A stretch of 64,000 nt of DNA from Gammaproteobacteria bacterium RIFCSPHIGHO2_12_FULL_63_22 (GTDB lineage: Bacteria > Pseudomonadota > Gammaproteobacteria > Xanthomonadales > Xanthomonadaceae): NCBI GenBank assembly GCA_001801685.1, contig MGYJ01000041.1:1-64000 (forward strand), read 5' to 3'. The number at the start of each line of letters is the position of its first letter. Within the stretch, counting starts at the first letter, position 1. The notes below the pieces were generated by a model. It saw nothing but the letters and a program-made list of their open reading frames with translations, was not told the origin of the DNA and did no database searches. Below, one piece after another: positions 63,061 to 64,000 of the stretch. Both the position numbers and the translations under genes were made by a program.

Positions 63061-63674
63061 AGATCGAATTGCGCGCGGAAAAGAAGGTGGATGATGCGAC
63101 TGCCAAGGCCGACACGGGCAAGACGCTGTCGGAATGGTTCAAGGTGCTCGATTCCTTTGGTGGCCCGGCCAAAGGCCGTCGCGAAATCGGCAGCCACCTC
63201 AACGACACCTACAAGCTCGACCCCTGGTGGAGCACGACGCTCAATATCGAGTACGAAGCTGCACACAAGCTGATCGAAAAGGACGGCAAGCCCAAGGGCT
63301 ACATGATCTGTGCGACCAAGACCATCAAGGCCACGCCGGAGCAGTGTTACGCCGCCTTCGCCAGTGCATCGGCGCTCGACGCGTGGTTAGGGCCGAAGAA
63401 CAAGTTGGACATGAAGGAAGGCGGCCTGCTCGAAAATGCCGACGGCAATCGCGCCACCATCAGGAAGTTCAATCCGGGCAAGACCATTCGCATGACATGG
63501 CAGCAAGCGGACGCCGCAACGGATACGCCTGTTGAAGTGAAGTTTCAGCCTAGTGGCGCGAAGACCACCGTGATGGTGATGCACGACCGCCTGCAGGGCC
63601 GTGAACAGGCCGATGGCTTGCGCCGGGCATGGGGCGGGGCGCTGGATGCGCTGAAGGCCGTGCTGGAGAAGTAG
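63057..63674 (+). CDS. SRPBCC/AHSA1-domain protein with DUF4287-like N-terminus
   Basis: 205 residues. The N-terminal ~75 residues (TGKTLSEWFKVLDSFGGPAKGRREIGSHLNDTYKLDPWWSTTLNIEYEAAH) resemble DUF4287. The C-terminal ~120 form an AHSA1-type START-like fold (TIKATPEQCYAAFASASALDAWLGPK, ENADGNRATIRKFNPGKTIRMTWQ, VMVMHDRLQGREQADGLRRAWGGALDALK). Such proteins bind hydrophobic ligands or assist chaperones; the ligand is unknown. ATG overlaps the upstream stop, so the two genes are translated together. Confidence 0.82.
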   Translation: MKIELRAEKKVDDATAKADTGKTLSEWFKVLDSFGGPAKGRREIGSHLNDTYKLDPWWSTTLNIEYEAAHKLIEKDGKPKGYMICATKTIKATPEQCYAAFASASALDAWLGPKNKLDMKEGGLLENADGNRATIRKFNPGKTIRMTWQQADAATDTPVEVKFQPSGAKTTVMVMHDRLQGREQADGLRRAWGGALDALKAVLEK

Positions 63675-63710
63675 TTGCCTGACGCTCGATAAGGGCGCTG
63701 TACGAGACTT

Positions 63711-64000
63711 CTAGGCAAACAGCTGCTCAAGGTTTTTCGGCAGCACGGTACCTGTGAGTTGCCGCGCTTCCTTGGCAATATTTACCGTCATGGTCGTCCG
63801 GGCGACGTCGAGCAACGCTTGATCGATTTGCCGGCCCTGCTTTTCGGCTAGCCAGGCAAGCACCGTGGCGAGGTGCCAGAGCGCGGTCTTGCCGTCATGC
63901 ACGGCCGCCGGAAAGGTCTGGATATGGGTGACCATCAGCTTGCGCATGTTCTGGCGCGAGAAGCCCGCGATTTCGGCCACATCCGTCAGCCCGACGAAAT
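63711..64000 (-). CDS. HTH-type DNA-binding protein, N-terminus outside window
   Basis: The minus-strand frame is open to the window edge (FVGLTDVAEIAGFSRQNMRKLM... at the visible start), so the N-terminus is missing; about 96 residues are seen. LTDVAEIAGFSRQNMRKLMV is a likely helix-turn-helix of excisionase/MerR-like type. The rest (WHLATVLAWLAEKQGRQIDQALLDVARTT) is helical. Probably a small regulator; no target known. Confidence 0.6.
   Translation of the reverse strand, partial: FVGLTDVAEIAGFSRQNMRKLMVTHIQTFPAAVHDGKTALWHLATVLAWLAEKQGRQIDQALLDVARTTMTVNIAKEARQLTGTVLPKNLEQLFA

Overview
This is a GC-rich gammaproteobacterial chromosome segment. The gene content (glnA with ntrB/ntrC, gltBD, sbp-cysTWA, TonB receptors, lone SixA and ParA proteins, an HTH-independent core of short overlapping operons) fits the Lysobacterales/Xanthomonadales best. 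That assignment is inferred from gene style and order, not from a marker gene. No rRNA, tRNA or CRISPR array was seen.

Layout. 1-3850: the end of an unrecognised gene, then the minus-strand operon ntrB-ntrC-GNAT, with a perfect NtrC box against the ntrB start. About 3919-33056: a roughly 29 kb accessory island of lower and uneven GC. 33093-64000: core genome. This holds a TonB receptor, an MtfA-like peptidase, glnA with a textbook sigma-54 promoter and NtrC boxes, a divergent GGDEF/EAL protein, uppP, lipid and hydrolase genes, a 458-bp inverted-repeat element, phospholipase D/YceI/SixA/ParA, gltBD, an AAA ATPase, a Calx-beta/FG-GAP surface protein, the sulfate ABC transporter and a TolB-like protein.

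The island has four blocks. (a) A type I restriction-modification operon (hsdM with its own HTH domain, hsdS, hsdR, YgjP-like protease). (b) A Tn7-like transposition operon (TnsA-TnsB fusion, TnsC, TniQ) with no CRISPR-Cas nearby. A strong promoter and terminator on the opposite strand predict an ~80-nt RNA antisense to the tnsAB leader. (c) Unrecognised genes, a TPR lipoprotein and an RHS-repeat polymorphic-toxin-like protein with a small membrane partner. (d) A tight six-gene minus-strand operon: RHH regulator, NADAR glycohydrolase, SIS-HAD fusion, phosphoribosyltransferase-like protein, P-loop ATPase and an orphan protein. Block (d) is the best candidate for an undescribed system. Its chemistry points to NAD/ADP-ribose or sugar-phosphate/PRPP metabolism coupled to an ATPase, the logic of an anti-phage or stress-response system, but no activity can be proven from sequence.

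Near-identical 15-bp repeats (3938-3952 and 33042-33056) bracket the island. In the core part, nitrogen control ties the window together: NtrB/NtrC, their target glnA, and gltBD for glutamate synthesis.
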